Positions 54,659 through 62,088 of a stretch of 64,000 bases of DNA are shown one piece after another. Position 1 is the first letter of the stretch. The number at the start of each line of letters is the position of its first letter. Origin of the DNA: Planctomycetota bacterium (lineage in GTDB: Bacteria; Planctomycetota; UBA1135; GCA-002686595); the NCBI GenBank assembly GCA_022446815.1, contig JAKVCD010000039.1, forward strand, positions 1 through 64,000, written 5' to 3'. The translations under genes and the position numbers were made by a program. Under the pieces are notes generated by a model that saw only the letters and a program-made list of their open reading frames with translations, had not been told where the DNA came from and searched no databases.

Positions 54659-57454
54659 ATGGGTGCGTTGAGGGGGATCAAAGACAAGCGGACAGAGCTC
54701 ACGGTTAAGCGTCTGTGGACGCTGCTTGTGCTCAGCTCTTTGGTCGCAGGCTGCCAAGCGCCTGGAGCTGAAGGCATGGGGAGGAGCACCACTCCTAGCG
54801 TGTCTGGGCTCCAAGACCAGAGGTCGGCAGAAGAGCTCGCGCGAGAGCGCCGCTGGAGCGACCTGTGCGTCTCTGCAGGGGGCCGGACGCTCCCCGACCT
54901 GCCCGCCGCGCTCGTGACCTCACGCCTTGAGGAGCGCGCTGCGGCTCTCGATCTCCTCGGCCGAGACTTGGCCGGGCCAGATGGCCCTGAGCTGCGCGAG
55001 TTCTTCGCAGTGTCTCTCAGAGATCTTGAGGCGGAGCCGCTCGGCTGGGCGGAGCTCGCTCGAGCGAGCGCGAGGCTCGCTCTCTATGAGGGGGAGCCGG
55101 CGCTGGTCGAAGGCTTAGAGTCTGACTCTCTCCCACGTCAGGTCGCTGCGCGAGAGGCGCTCTATCTGCTCCGGGGTGTGTGGTTTCAGGACTCGGTGAC
55201 GGCCGAGGCCTACCGCGGGGAGGGCGCGCCTCCTAGCGCTGCGCTCACCGCTGCGTTGCGCGCGCAGACAGAGCGCCTGCGGGCGGACGCTACGGCGCTC
55301 TACCAAGCTGATCCCGCCCGCGCCTCGCTCGCCCTCGGTGATCCGGACCCTAGCCTCCGGGGCGCAGCGGTCGAGGCCCTCCTCGCCTCGCTCTCTTTTG
55401 AGGAGCCTCCGGCAGGGCTCGACCCCGAGCGAGTGCGGGCTGCGCTCTTGGAGCGGCTTAAGGTGGAGCCGCACCCCCTCGTCTTGCACACGCTGATTAC
55501 GGGCTTCCTCGAGCAGCTCGGACCACAGGACGCCTGCACTCGAGACGGGCGAGAGTTTGCTAGCGCGCTGCACGCGCGCAGCGCGAGCTGTGACGCGGCG
55601 ACCTTCGCCTCTCTCATCTATGGGCTGACTCGCATGCCCCTCGACTCGAGCGTGCCGGCGCGCGACGAGGCGGGCGTACCGAACGCGTGCAGCTTGAGCT
55701 ATGCGACGACCGCGATCGTCGGCGGTCCCGCTGGTGAGCGTGAGACAGGCCTCTTCGTCGAGTGGGCCGATGGCACGCGACGCCTAGAGCGCGACTCTCT
55801 TGCGAGCGCGCTTCGATCTCTCGAAGTGTTCTTTGAGCGGTGGCAGGGCGGGCGTGGTCGAGCGGAGCTCCGTGAGCTGCTCTTAGCGCTCATCGAGGAC
55901 AGCGAGCGTGACCCAGACCTGCGCGCTGGTGCCGTACGTGTCGTCGCGCGCGCGGGGCGAGCAGAGGACCTCGCGCGTTTGGGGGCTGTCCTTCAGGATG
56001 CGCCGACCTCGGTGGCCTATGAGCTGATCGCGACGATCACCAAGTTAGCGGAGGGCGTAGAGGTCTCTTCAGAGGCTGCCATCGCGGCGCGCGACGCCTT
56101 GGTCGGGATGCTATCTCGCGGTGAGGCAAGCCTGCGCCGTCGCGCCCTCGCCATGCTCGCGACCGCTCCGCTCGCACCCCTCGCAGAGACTACAGACGCT
56201 GGGCTCTTCCTCGCGGTCTTGGAGAGAGATCTCTCTGCAGAGGAGTCGATGACGCTCCTTGAGCTCCTCGCTAGGAGGGGCGACCCAGAGCTGGTGCCAG
56301 CGCTCTTCGACCACTCGGCCTTCGCGCGCTTGGCGGCGACAGACTCTGGAGTCTCTACAGTCTTGACGGAGACCCTCGGGCGTCTCGCTGCTGGAGATGG
56401 GCCTATGACTCACGAGGTCGCGCGTAGGCTTCTAGAGACTGAGCTCTCTGCAGCCGATGGAGAGCTGGCGGCTTCTGAGGGAGTGCAGCGCCTGCGCAAC
56501 GCTCTCGCGCTCCTCGCGCGCTTGGATGACGGCGCCGCGCGCTCTCTGAGCTCAGCGCAGCACGCTGACGTCGTGGGCTGGGCGATGGAGCTAAGGGAAG
56601 CGGCGGGGACTCTCGCAGGGGTGACGACAGAGGCTGTTCCAACGGCCTTCCTGCTGCGCCTCACCGAGCTCCATATCCCTGTCTGTGATCCAGACTCCGA
56701 GATCGGCTATTGGGCGTATCCAGCAGCGCTGCTCAACGCAGACCTCTTCGCGGCCCTGAACCTTGAGCGGACTGATGCGCAGTGGGAGCGGGTCTCGATC
56801 CGAACCCGCGCACACTTTGAGCGCGCGAAGATCTATGCGCAGTCTGAGACCGGAGACTTGGTCGATGAGCTCGAGGTCGCGAGAGACCTCGCGCGCTTCT
56901 ACGTCTTGATCAACGAGGTGCGCGGCGCGCTGAGGGAGTACCGACAGATCGTCGCGCAGGAGTCGGGCGCGGGGCTCACAGCGGACACCTCTGTCTTGGA
57001 GCTCTCTGACTTGCGCTCTGCCTCTGCTATCGCGGCCACGGAGAGAGAGGGGCTCGCAGGAGGAGACCAAGCGCAGTCTGCCTTCGAGCTAACCCTCACA
57101 CTCGTACAGCGTGAGTTCTGGATGTCAGAGCCCGCAGGAGTGCGCCTCGGTGACCTGAGCGCCCTCGTCGAGCGGGGTAGAGGCTCTGAAGCGAACGTAG
57201 CGACCCTACGCCGGCTCTTTGCTGGCCTGCCTGTCCCCGGCGTGGACCCAGCAGACGCAGTCCTGCCCGAAGAGGCGCTGTGGCGCGGGATCGAGTCCGA
57301 TCCAGAGGGGCTGAGAGAGCTGCGCCGGCTCGAGAGCTCCCTCGAGAGGCGCTCAGAGGACCAGGCCGGTGATGCTGATGAAGTGATCTCTCCTGATGGG
57401 GCCCAGGGCAGCCCAAAGGACGTCCAGAGCGAGGAAGCACAACAGGGCCCTTGA
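54659..57454 (+). CDS. Large putative lipoprotein with HEAT-like repeats
   Basis: 931 residues. A leader with lipobox LVAGC (Cys32) marks it as a lipoprotein. The long mature part is helical with HEAT-like units (LASLALGDPDPSLRGAAVEALLASLS; AGAVRVVARAGRAEDLARLGAVLQ), broken by a beta-rich stretch near residues 340-380. The C-terminus is hydrophilic and acidic. No enzyme motif is seen. It starts one base after the aroK stop and may be co-transcribed, but its role is unrelated as far as can be seen. Confidence 0.7.
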   Translation: MGALRGIKDKRTELTVKRLWTLLVLSSLVAGCQAPGAEGMGRSTTPSVSGLQDQRSAEELARERRWSDLCVSAGGRTLPDLPAALVTSRLEERAAALDLLGRDLAGPDGPELREFFAVSLRDLEAEPLGWAELARASARLALYEGEPALVEGLESDSLPRQVAAREALYLLRGVWFQDSVTAEAYRGEGAPPSAALTAALRAQTERLRADATALYQADPARASLALGDPDPSLRGAAVEALLASLSFEEPPAGLDPERVRAALLERLKVEPHPLVLHTLITGFLEQLGPQDACTRDGREFASALHARSASCDAATFASLIYGLTRMPLDSSVPARDEAGVPNACSLSYATTAIVGGPAGERETGLFVEWADGTRRLERDSLASALRSLEVFFERWQGGRGRAELRELLLALIEDSERDPDLRAGAVRVVARAGRAEDLARLGAVLQDAPTSVAYELIATITKLAEGVEVSSEAAIAARDALVGMLSRGEASLRRRALAMLATAPLAPLAETTDAGLFLAVLERDLSAEESMTLLELLARRGDPELVPALFDHSAFARLAATDSGVSTVLTETLGRLAAGDGPMTHEVARRLLETELSAADGELAASEGVQRLRNALALLARLDDGAARSLSSAQHADVVGWAMELREAAGTLAGVTTEAVPTAFLLRLTELHIPVCDPDSEIGYWAYPAALLNADLFAALNLERTDAQWERVSIRTRAHFERAKIYAQSETGDLVDELEVARDLARFYVLINEVRGALREYRQIVAQESGAGLTADTSVLELSDLRSASAIAATEREGLAGGDQAQSAFELTLTLVQREFWMSEPAGVRLGDLSALVERGRGSEANVATLRRLFAGLPVPGVDPADAVLPEEALWRGIESDPEGLRELRRLESSLERRSEDQAGDADEVISPDGAQGSPKDVQSEEAQQGP

Positions 57455-57490
57455 CTCCGGCCTCAGCCCGTGCAGAATGCTCCCCCTCGA

Positions 57491-57567
57491 CGCGGGGTGG
57501 AGCAGTCAGGCAGCTCGTCGGGCTCATAACCCGGAGGTCGCAGGTTCGAATCCTGCCCCCGCTACCA
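57491..57567 (+). tRNA. Initiator tRNA-fMet (CAT)
   Basis: A 77-base cloverleaf with encoded CCA. The acceptor strand CGCGGGG pairs with CCCCGCT except at position 1-72, where C faces T(U). That is the mismatch needed for formylation, though C-A is more usual. The anticodon arm is TCGGG-CTCATAA-CCCGG, with the three consecutive G-C pairs of initiators. The D-stem is GAGC/GCTC with A11-U24, and the T-arm is GCAGG-TTCGAAT-CCTGC. It follows the lipoprotein gene by 36 bases. Confidence 0.96.
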
Positions 57568-57572
57568 CGTTC

Positions 57573-57614
57573 AAGAGAGGACCTAGCTTTCCCGGCTGGG
57601 TCCTCTCTTTTTTT
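57573..57614 (+). terminator. Rho-independent terminator of the initiator tRNA
   Basis: AAGAGAGGACC (57573-57583) pairs perfectly with GGTCCTCTCTT (57599-57609) over a 15-base loop and runs into a T-tract ending at 57614. It begins five bases after the tRNA CCA and is the clearest intrinsic terminator in the window. Only the plus-strand orientation has the T-run. Confidence 0.93.
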
Positions 57615-57640
57615 AGGAGTTGCCCCTGGCTTGTTAAGCC

Positions 57641-58747
57641 TCAGCGCCCGTCTGTGACAAAACCTGGCCAGCGGCGCATGTACTCGAGCATCGCCTCGCC
57701 GAGGGCTGCGTCTCGCAGGTGCTCCGGCGTATAAGGCGGTCGCGCTGGCTCCCAGTCGGCGCGCGCTGCTTCGCGCGGCCAGCTCGCGTTGCCGATCGCA
57801 GCTCGCGCCAAGCCGACGAGGTCCGCGCCGTGCTCGAGGACTTGCTCTGCCTCAGCGGGTGTCCAGACGCCTCCGGTCGCGATGAGCGGCGTCTCGGGCC
57901 CGATCGCCTCGCGGATCCAGGTCGTGAGCAGCTTCTCTGAATCGGGGTGCTTCTCAGGCGGCTTGAAGCTGTCCCAGTTGGAGACGTGAAGGAAGTCCAC
58001 ACCGTCAGCGGCGAGCCATGTGGCGAGGGTGAGCGCGTCGTCGAGCTCGACGCCCTGGTCTGAGACTTCCGGGGAGAACCGAACTCCGATCAAGAAGTCA
58101 TCGGGGGTGGCCTCGCGTGTGGCGGTGAGGATCCTGCGGACAAAGCGCGCGCGGTTCTCGAGAGAGCCACCCCACTCGTCGGTTCGCGTGTTGGAGACGG
58201 TCCCGAGGAACTGCGTGATGAGGTAGCCGTGCGCGCCATGGATCTCGACGCCGTCAAAGCCAGCCTCAGCGCAGCGTCGGGCAGCCGCTGCGAAGGCGGA
58301 GATGGTCCGCTCGATGTCCTCGACCGTCGCCTCACGCGGAGCCTCGAAGCCTTCAGCGTCTAGCTTAAAGGCGCTCGCGCTGAACGGCTGCTGGCCTGTC
58401 AGGCGGGAGGGCGCGCGCACGCCGCCATGGAAGATCTGAACGAGAGAGACTGCGCCACCAGATCGCAGCGCGTCGGCGAGCCGAGTGAGGCCAGGGAGGA
58501 GCGCGTCGTCAAAGACACCGAGCTCTCCCTCCCAGCCCTGCCCGTCAGGGCTCACGTGCGCGGCGCAGGTTGTGACAATCCCAAAGCCACCAGCGGCGCG
58601 CGCAGAGAGCCAGCTGAGCTCGTCCTCACTCAAGGAGCCGTCGGCGTGGCTCTGCTTGTTGGTCATCGCCGCGAGCACTGCTCTGTTGGGGACCGTGATC
58701 CCTGTGCGGGGGAATGTGTACGGCGAGAGGATCTTCTGAGTCGTCAT
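57641..58747 (-). CDS. Old Yellow Enzyme-family NADH:flavin oxidoreductase
   Basis: A 368-residue FMN-dependent TIM barrel. The active-site pair lies in GVEIHGAHGYLITQFL. Other family blocks are NRAVLAAMTNKQS, SLVQIFHGG, NTRTDEWGGSLENRARF and the phosphate-binding ATGGVWTPAEAEQVLEHGADLVGLARA. Such enzymes reduce alpha,beta-unsaturated carbonyls or act in xenobiotic or fatty-acid breakdown. No partner gene suggests the substrate. The ATG at 58747 begins with MTTQKILSPYTF. Confidence 0.9.
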   Translation of the reverse strand: MTTQKILSPYTFPRTGITVPNRAVLAAMTNKQSHADGSLSEDELSWLSARAAGGFGIVTTCAAHVSPDGQGWEGELGVFDDALLPGLTRLADALRSGGAVSLVQIFHGGVRAPSRLTGQQPFSASAFKLDAEGFEAPREATVEDIERTISAFAAAARRCAEAGFDGVEIHGAHGYLITQFLGTVSNTRTDEWGGSLENRARFVRRILTATREATPDDFLIGVRFSPEVSDQGVELDDALTLATWLAADGVDFLHVSNWDSFKPPEKHPDSEKLLTTWIREAIGPETPLIATGGVWTPAEAEQVLEHGADLVGLARAAIGNASWPREAARADWEPARPPYTPEHLRDAALGEAMLEYMRRWPGFVTDGR

Positions 58748-58794
58748 TTAGCCTGCGAAGGCAAGGCTTCGCCTTCTAGAGCGTCATGGTAGGC

Positions 58795-58824
58795 GGACAG
58801 GGGCGTAGAGGCACCTGCCTGTCC
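58795..58824 (-). terminator. Hairpin after the secreted propeller gene
   Basis: GGACAGG (58795-58801) and CCTGTCC (58818-58824) form a 7-bp stem directly downstream of the propeller gene stop on the minus strand. There is no T-run, so its action as a terminator is doubtful. Confidence 0.25.
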
Positions 58825-58828
58825 CGAG

Positions 58829-60457
58829 TCAGCGGGTGAAGGTGACGGAGTAGGCGTCGCTCAAGTTGAAGCCCGCGCCTCCCGGGCCGAGGGGGTCGCG
58901 ATACCAGTGCTGGAAGTTCCAGGTGCTGCTAGGGAGGATCTGACCTGCGCCTGCGCTCTGGCTGCCAACGTTGAAATCAACCTGCTTGGAGGCGATGCCG
59001 AGGCTGTCGCTCTGGAGGGCGGGGGAGAGCCTGTAGATCGGCGCACCAACGCAGCGGAAGCCATCTCCGAAGGGTATTTGCACCTGCACCGGGCCATAGA
59101 AGAACAGCCCGAAGGCGCCGGGGACTCCACCGCTCGTCTGCAAGTGGAAGTCATTCTCTGTGAGGCTCGCCGAGCCGCTCACGCTGAAGCTCATTCCGGA
59201 GCCAGCGGAGTTCGGAGCCGAGACACAGTAGCGCTCGCTCAGGCCAGAGAGATCAAGCAGCGGGCCGAGCTTCAAGAACCCGAACTGAGAGTTGTCCACC
59301 GCGACGATTGCGCCGCCGTCGCTAGTGAGGTCGATGTCCTCTGCCGCCCAGTCATCTCCGCTTCCGCCGACATAGGTCTCTTGCCAGTCGACGTTTCCAA
59401 GCTCATCGAACTTGACGATGTAGGCCTCCCACTGATCAGAGCATCCCTCAGAGTTACAAGCAGAGTATGAGTACTCATCTCCTGTACCAGCTGCGATGAC
59501 GCAGCCGCCGTCAGGTGTGGCCTTGATCCCCCAGGTCTCGTCATGGATGTAGTTCGGGTTGAAGCCGCGCGGGTTGCCTTGCTTCTTCTCCCAGAGCTGG
59601 TTGCCATCGCTGTCGAGCTTCATGGTGTATGTGTCCCAGTTGGCTGTGCCCGAGAGGGTGTGGCCGCCTAAGAAGATGGAGCCGTCAGGTGCGAGGTCCA
59701 TGCCGAAGCAGTGGTCCTCGCTGGATCCGCCGAAGGTCTTGCTCCAGAGCACACTCCCAGCGAGGTTGATCTTCATGACTCCGTACTGGAGGGCGTCATC
59801 CGTCCCTCCTGAGATGATGAAGTCGTCTCCAGCCTTTCCGACTCGATAAGCCTGTGAGAGGTAGGCATTCACGCTCTGGCCGCTGACGAAGTCACCGGCG
59901 CTGTCGAGGAAGGTGATATAGCCCTGTCCGTAGGCGAAGAAGGTGCTGTTGGCGTCTGCTGCGTTTCGATAGCCGACGGCGAGGATGCCGTTGGGGGTGA
60001 GCGCTAAGTGCTCGAAGGCGTCGGCGCCGCCGTTGCTGTGCGTCTTCTGAAAGATCGTCGCTCCGGTGGACTTGCTCAGCTTCAGGATCGCGCTGTTGCG
60101 CGAGAGCATGCCGCAGATCAAATAGCCGTCACCCACCTCCAAGGCCGAGTTGCCCATGTTCCTTCCGCCAGTTCCGAACTCTCTCTTCCATAGGAGGCCG
60201 CCGGTAGAGTTTGTCTTTACGACAAGAATCTTTGCGTTGCTGCCAACGAAGCCCGTCTCTCCTACCTGCAGGAAGCCGCCATCCTCACACTCGAGGATGT
60301 AGTGACCATGTGACTCCTCGCCCGAGCCGCCGTGATACGTGAACCACTCCGCTGCAGGTGCGTCTTGCCATGCGCCTGCCAATGGGGCGCAGAGGGATCC
60401 AAGCAAGAGGCAAGATGAGATTGACCGAGAGGCCTGCTGACGGAGTTTGTGGATCAT
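58829..60457 (-). CDS. Secreted beta-propeller protein with planctomycete-type C-terminal domain
   Basis: 542 residues. A signal peptide (SCLLLGSLCAPLAGAWQ) is followed by at least six propeller repeats of the form GSGEESHG...LECEDGGFLQVGET / GSSEDHCFGMDLAPDGSIFLGG / GSGDDWAAEDIDLTSDGGAIVA. From about residue 395 comes a beta-rich domain: SERYCVSAPNSAGSGMSF, FHLQTSGGVPGAFGLFFYG, IPFGDGFRCVGAPIYRLSP, STWNFQHWYRDP and GFNLSDAYSVTF. I know this ending from many secreted proteins of Saltatorellus-like planctomycetes, where it may serve surface sorting. A tandem 31-bp duplication lies just upstream. Confidence 0.8.
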   Translation of the reverse strand: MIHKLRQQASRSISSCLLLGSLCAPLAGAWQDAPAAEWFTYHGGSGEESHGHYILECEDGGFLQVGETGFVGSNAKILVVKTNSTGGLLWKREFGTGGRNMGNSALEVGDGYLICGMLSRNSAILKLSKSTGATIFQKTHSNGGADAFEHLALTPNGILAVGYRNAADANSTFFAYGQGYITFLDSAGDFVSGQSVNAYLSQAYRVGKAGDDFIISGGTDDALQYGVMKINLAGSVLWSKTFGGSSEDHCFGMDLAPDGSIFLGGHTLSGTANWDTYTMKLDSDGNQLWEKKQGNPRGFNPNYIHDETWGIKATPDGGCVIAAGTGDEYSYSACNSEGCSDQWEAYIVKFDELGNVDWQETYVGGSGDDWAAEDIDLTSDGGAIVAVDNSQFGFLKLGPLLDLSGLSERYCVSAPNSAGSGMSFSVSGSASLTENDFHLQTSGGVPGAFGLFFYGPVQVQIPFGDGFRCVGAPIYRLSPALQSDSLGIASKQVDFNVGSQSAGAGQILPSSTWNFQHWYRDPLGPGGAGFNLSDAYSVTFTR

Positions 60458-60467
60458 GATGGTCTTA

Positions 60468-60523
60468 AACCTCAGGGGAGAAGGGTGTCCTTAACCTCAA
60501 CCTCAGGGGAGAAGGGTGTCCTT
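60468..60523. repeat. Tandem 31-bp duplication upstream of the secreted propeller gene
   Basis: A 25-base core beginning AACCTCAGGGGAGAAGGG occurs at 60468-60492 and again, identical, at 60499-60523. Between the copies lies AACCTC, the first six bases of the core, giving a period of 31. The first copy starts 11 bases upstream of the propeller gene ATG (minus strand), so the duplication covers the leader or ribosome-binding region. Each core contains a small AAGG-GTGT-CCTT hairpin. Confidence 0.85.
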
Positions 60524-60604
60524 CATTTTAGCATGGTCTCCCAAATCTCTGGACCATGTTCAGCAGAGCCTGCGATGACACAGCCTCCAGCTTTTGAGCA
60601 AAGC

Positions 60605-61846
60605 CTAGGCGCCCACGTCTGCGCGGTACTCACTGAGCACCTCGCGCATGATCGCTATGTCGTCCTCAAAGGTCTCAGGCAAGAGCGGCCCGAAGGAGAA
60701 GCGGAACCAGGTCTCGTAAGGGGAGACGTACTCAGGGTCCTTTGTGTGGGGACGGGCCATGTCGCAGTCGATGCCGGCGAGGATGGCGGCGCCGTGCTTG
60801 AAGAGTCGTCGGTTCAGCTCAGCTGCGTTCATTCCCTCTGGCAGTTGCATCCAGTGATAGAAGCCCCCGTCGCCAGTGGCGACGCGGAGACCCATCTCCT
60901 CAAAGGCTGCACCGTAGCGCTCGCGCTGCATCCCGTAGTGCTTGGTCACGGCCTCGCGCGCTCGCGCCACGCGGCCAGGCTCGAGCAGCTCGACGGCGTA
61001 GAGCTGAGAGGGGTGGCTCACCCCACCCATGCCGAAGCTCGAGAAGTTGGAGAGCACCTCGACGTTGTGCTTGCTAGCGATGATCCAACCGATGCGGATG
61101 CCTGGACACTGGAGGCCCTTCGTGCAGGCGCCCGCTAAGAACACGTTGCTGTTGTCGAGGTCTTTGACGTAGCGGATGCCGCTGACACCTCGTGAGTGGT
61201 GGAACATCTCATAGGCCTCGTCGAGCAGGATGCCGCTCTTCGACTGCTCGGCCATGGCCATGAGCTCTTCGAGCTCGGCGTCTGCTCGCGTGTGCCCTGT
61301 GGGGTTCCCAGGGTTCGAGATGATCGGCAGGAGGTGGGTTTCCGCGTTGAGGCCGGTGCGCTCAAAGTAGTCCGCGTTTGATGGGTGGAAGCCGTTCTCT
61401 TCGTTCGACTGGACGACGCTCCAGTTGGCGCCCGTCTGCGTCATGATGTCGAGGTAAGCAGGCCACTCTGCGTTGGCGATGCGCACCTCGACGTGCTGCT
61501 TCAAGAAGGCGAGCACGGAGAAGATTCCCGGCCGCCCGCCAGCGAAGACCATCACGTTCTCTGGCGTGATGCTCGAGCCATAAAAGTCGTTGTAGTGACC
61601 GGCGATAGCCTCACGTAGGAGGGGGTGCCCCCAGGCCTTCGGGTAGAAGCGGTCTTCCCAGCTGACACCGACTTGCTCGGGCAGCGGCGGCCCTCCCTCC
61701 AGCTGAGTGGTCAGCGGGAAGCCTTGGGACCATGGGTGTGTGCCCTCTGTCCCCATGAACTGACCGAAGCTGTCCTTGAAGGCGTACAGGGTCTCGTATA
61801 TGCCCATCGGCGGGCAGTTGTCCGAGAGGAAGGAGGCTCGATTCAT
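60605..61846 (-). CDS. PLP-dependent class I/II aminotransferase
   Basis: A 413-residue fold-type I enzyme. The PLP Schiff-base Lys243 lies in CTKGLQCPGIRIGW, with NPGNPTGH (178-185) and Asp209 in LLDEAYEMF binding the cofactor. The phosphate-binding AGGRPGIFSVLAFL corresponds to the usual GG-x-Q. The N-terminal ~60 residues match aspartate-aminotransferase-like enzymes. The amino-acid substrate cannot be assigned. It is divergent from the E1 gene across a 242-base gap. Confidence 0.88.
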   Translation of the reverse strand: MNRASFLSDNCPPMGIYETLYAFKDSFGQFMGTEGTHPWSQGFPLTTQLEGGPPLPEQVGVSWEDRFYPKAWGHPLLREAIAGHYNDFYGSSITPENVMVFAGGRPGIFSVLAFLKQHVEVRIANAEWPAYLDIMTQTGANWSVVQSNEENGFHPSNADYFERTGLNAETHLLPIISNPGNPTGHTRADAELEELMAMAEQSKSGILLDEAYEMFHHSRGVSGIRYVKDLDNSNVFLAGACTKGLQCPGIRIGWIIASKHNVEVLSNFSSFGMGGVSHPSQLYAVELLEPGRVARAREAVTKHYGMQRERYGAAFEEMGLRVATGDGGFYHWMQLPEGMNAAELNRRLFKHGAAILAGIDCDMARPHTKDPEYVSPYETWFRFSFGPLLPETFEDDIAIMREVLSEYRADVGA

Positions 61847-62088
61847 GAGAGTGGGGAGTGGAGTGGGCAGCAGCAGAGCCGCTGGGGCTCTGTGCGAGAG
61901 CCTATCGTAACTGCGCTTTGGCTCCTATGGCGCAGGCGGAGGGGGGGCGGGCGCCGGGTGGCTGGTGGAGCGCGCTAAAGCTCCGAGGGTGAGCTCAGCC
62001 CAGCTACCTGGAATATGGACGGAGGCTCGATTGCAGGCATAGTGAAGCCTGAAATCCCTGCTAGGATCTTTTAGATCGGGGAGCCGGT
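61847..62088. promoter_or_regulatory. Divergent region between aminotransferase and E1 genes
   Basis: These 242 bases contain no open frame that looks coding. Promoters for both directions are expected. AT-richer bases near 62030-62075 precede the E1 gene. I see no convincing operator. Confidence 0.35.

Noticed and set aside
60468-60523. CRISPR-like repeat
   Set aside because: There are only two copies with a 6-base gap that is itself part of the repeat, so it is a simple tandem duplication.
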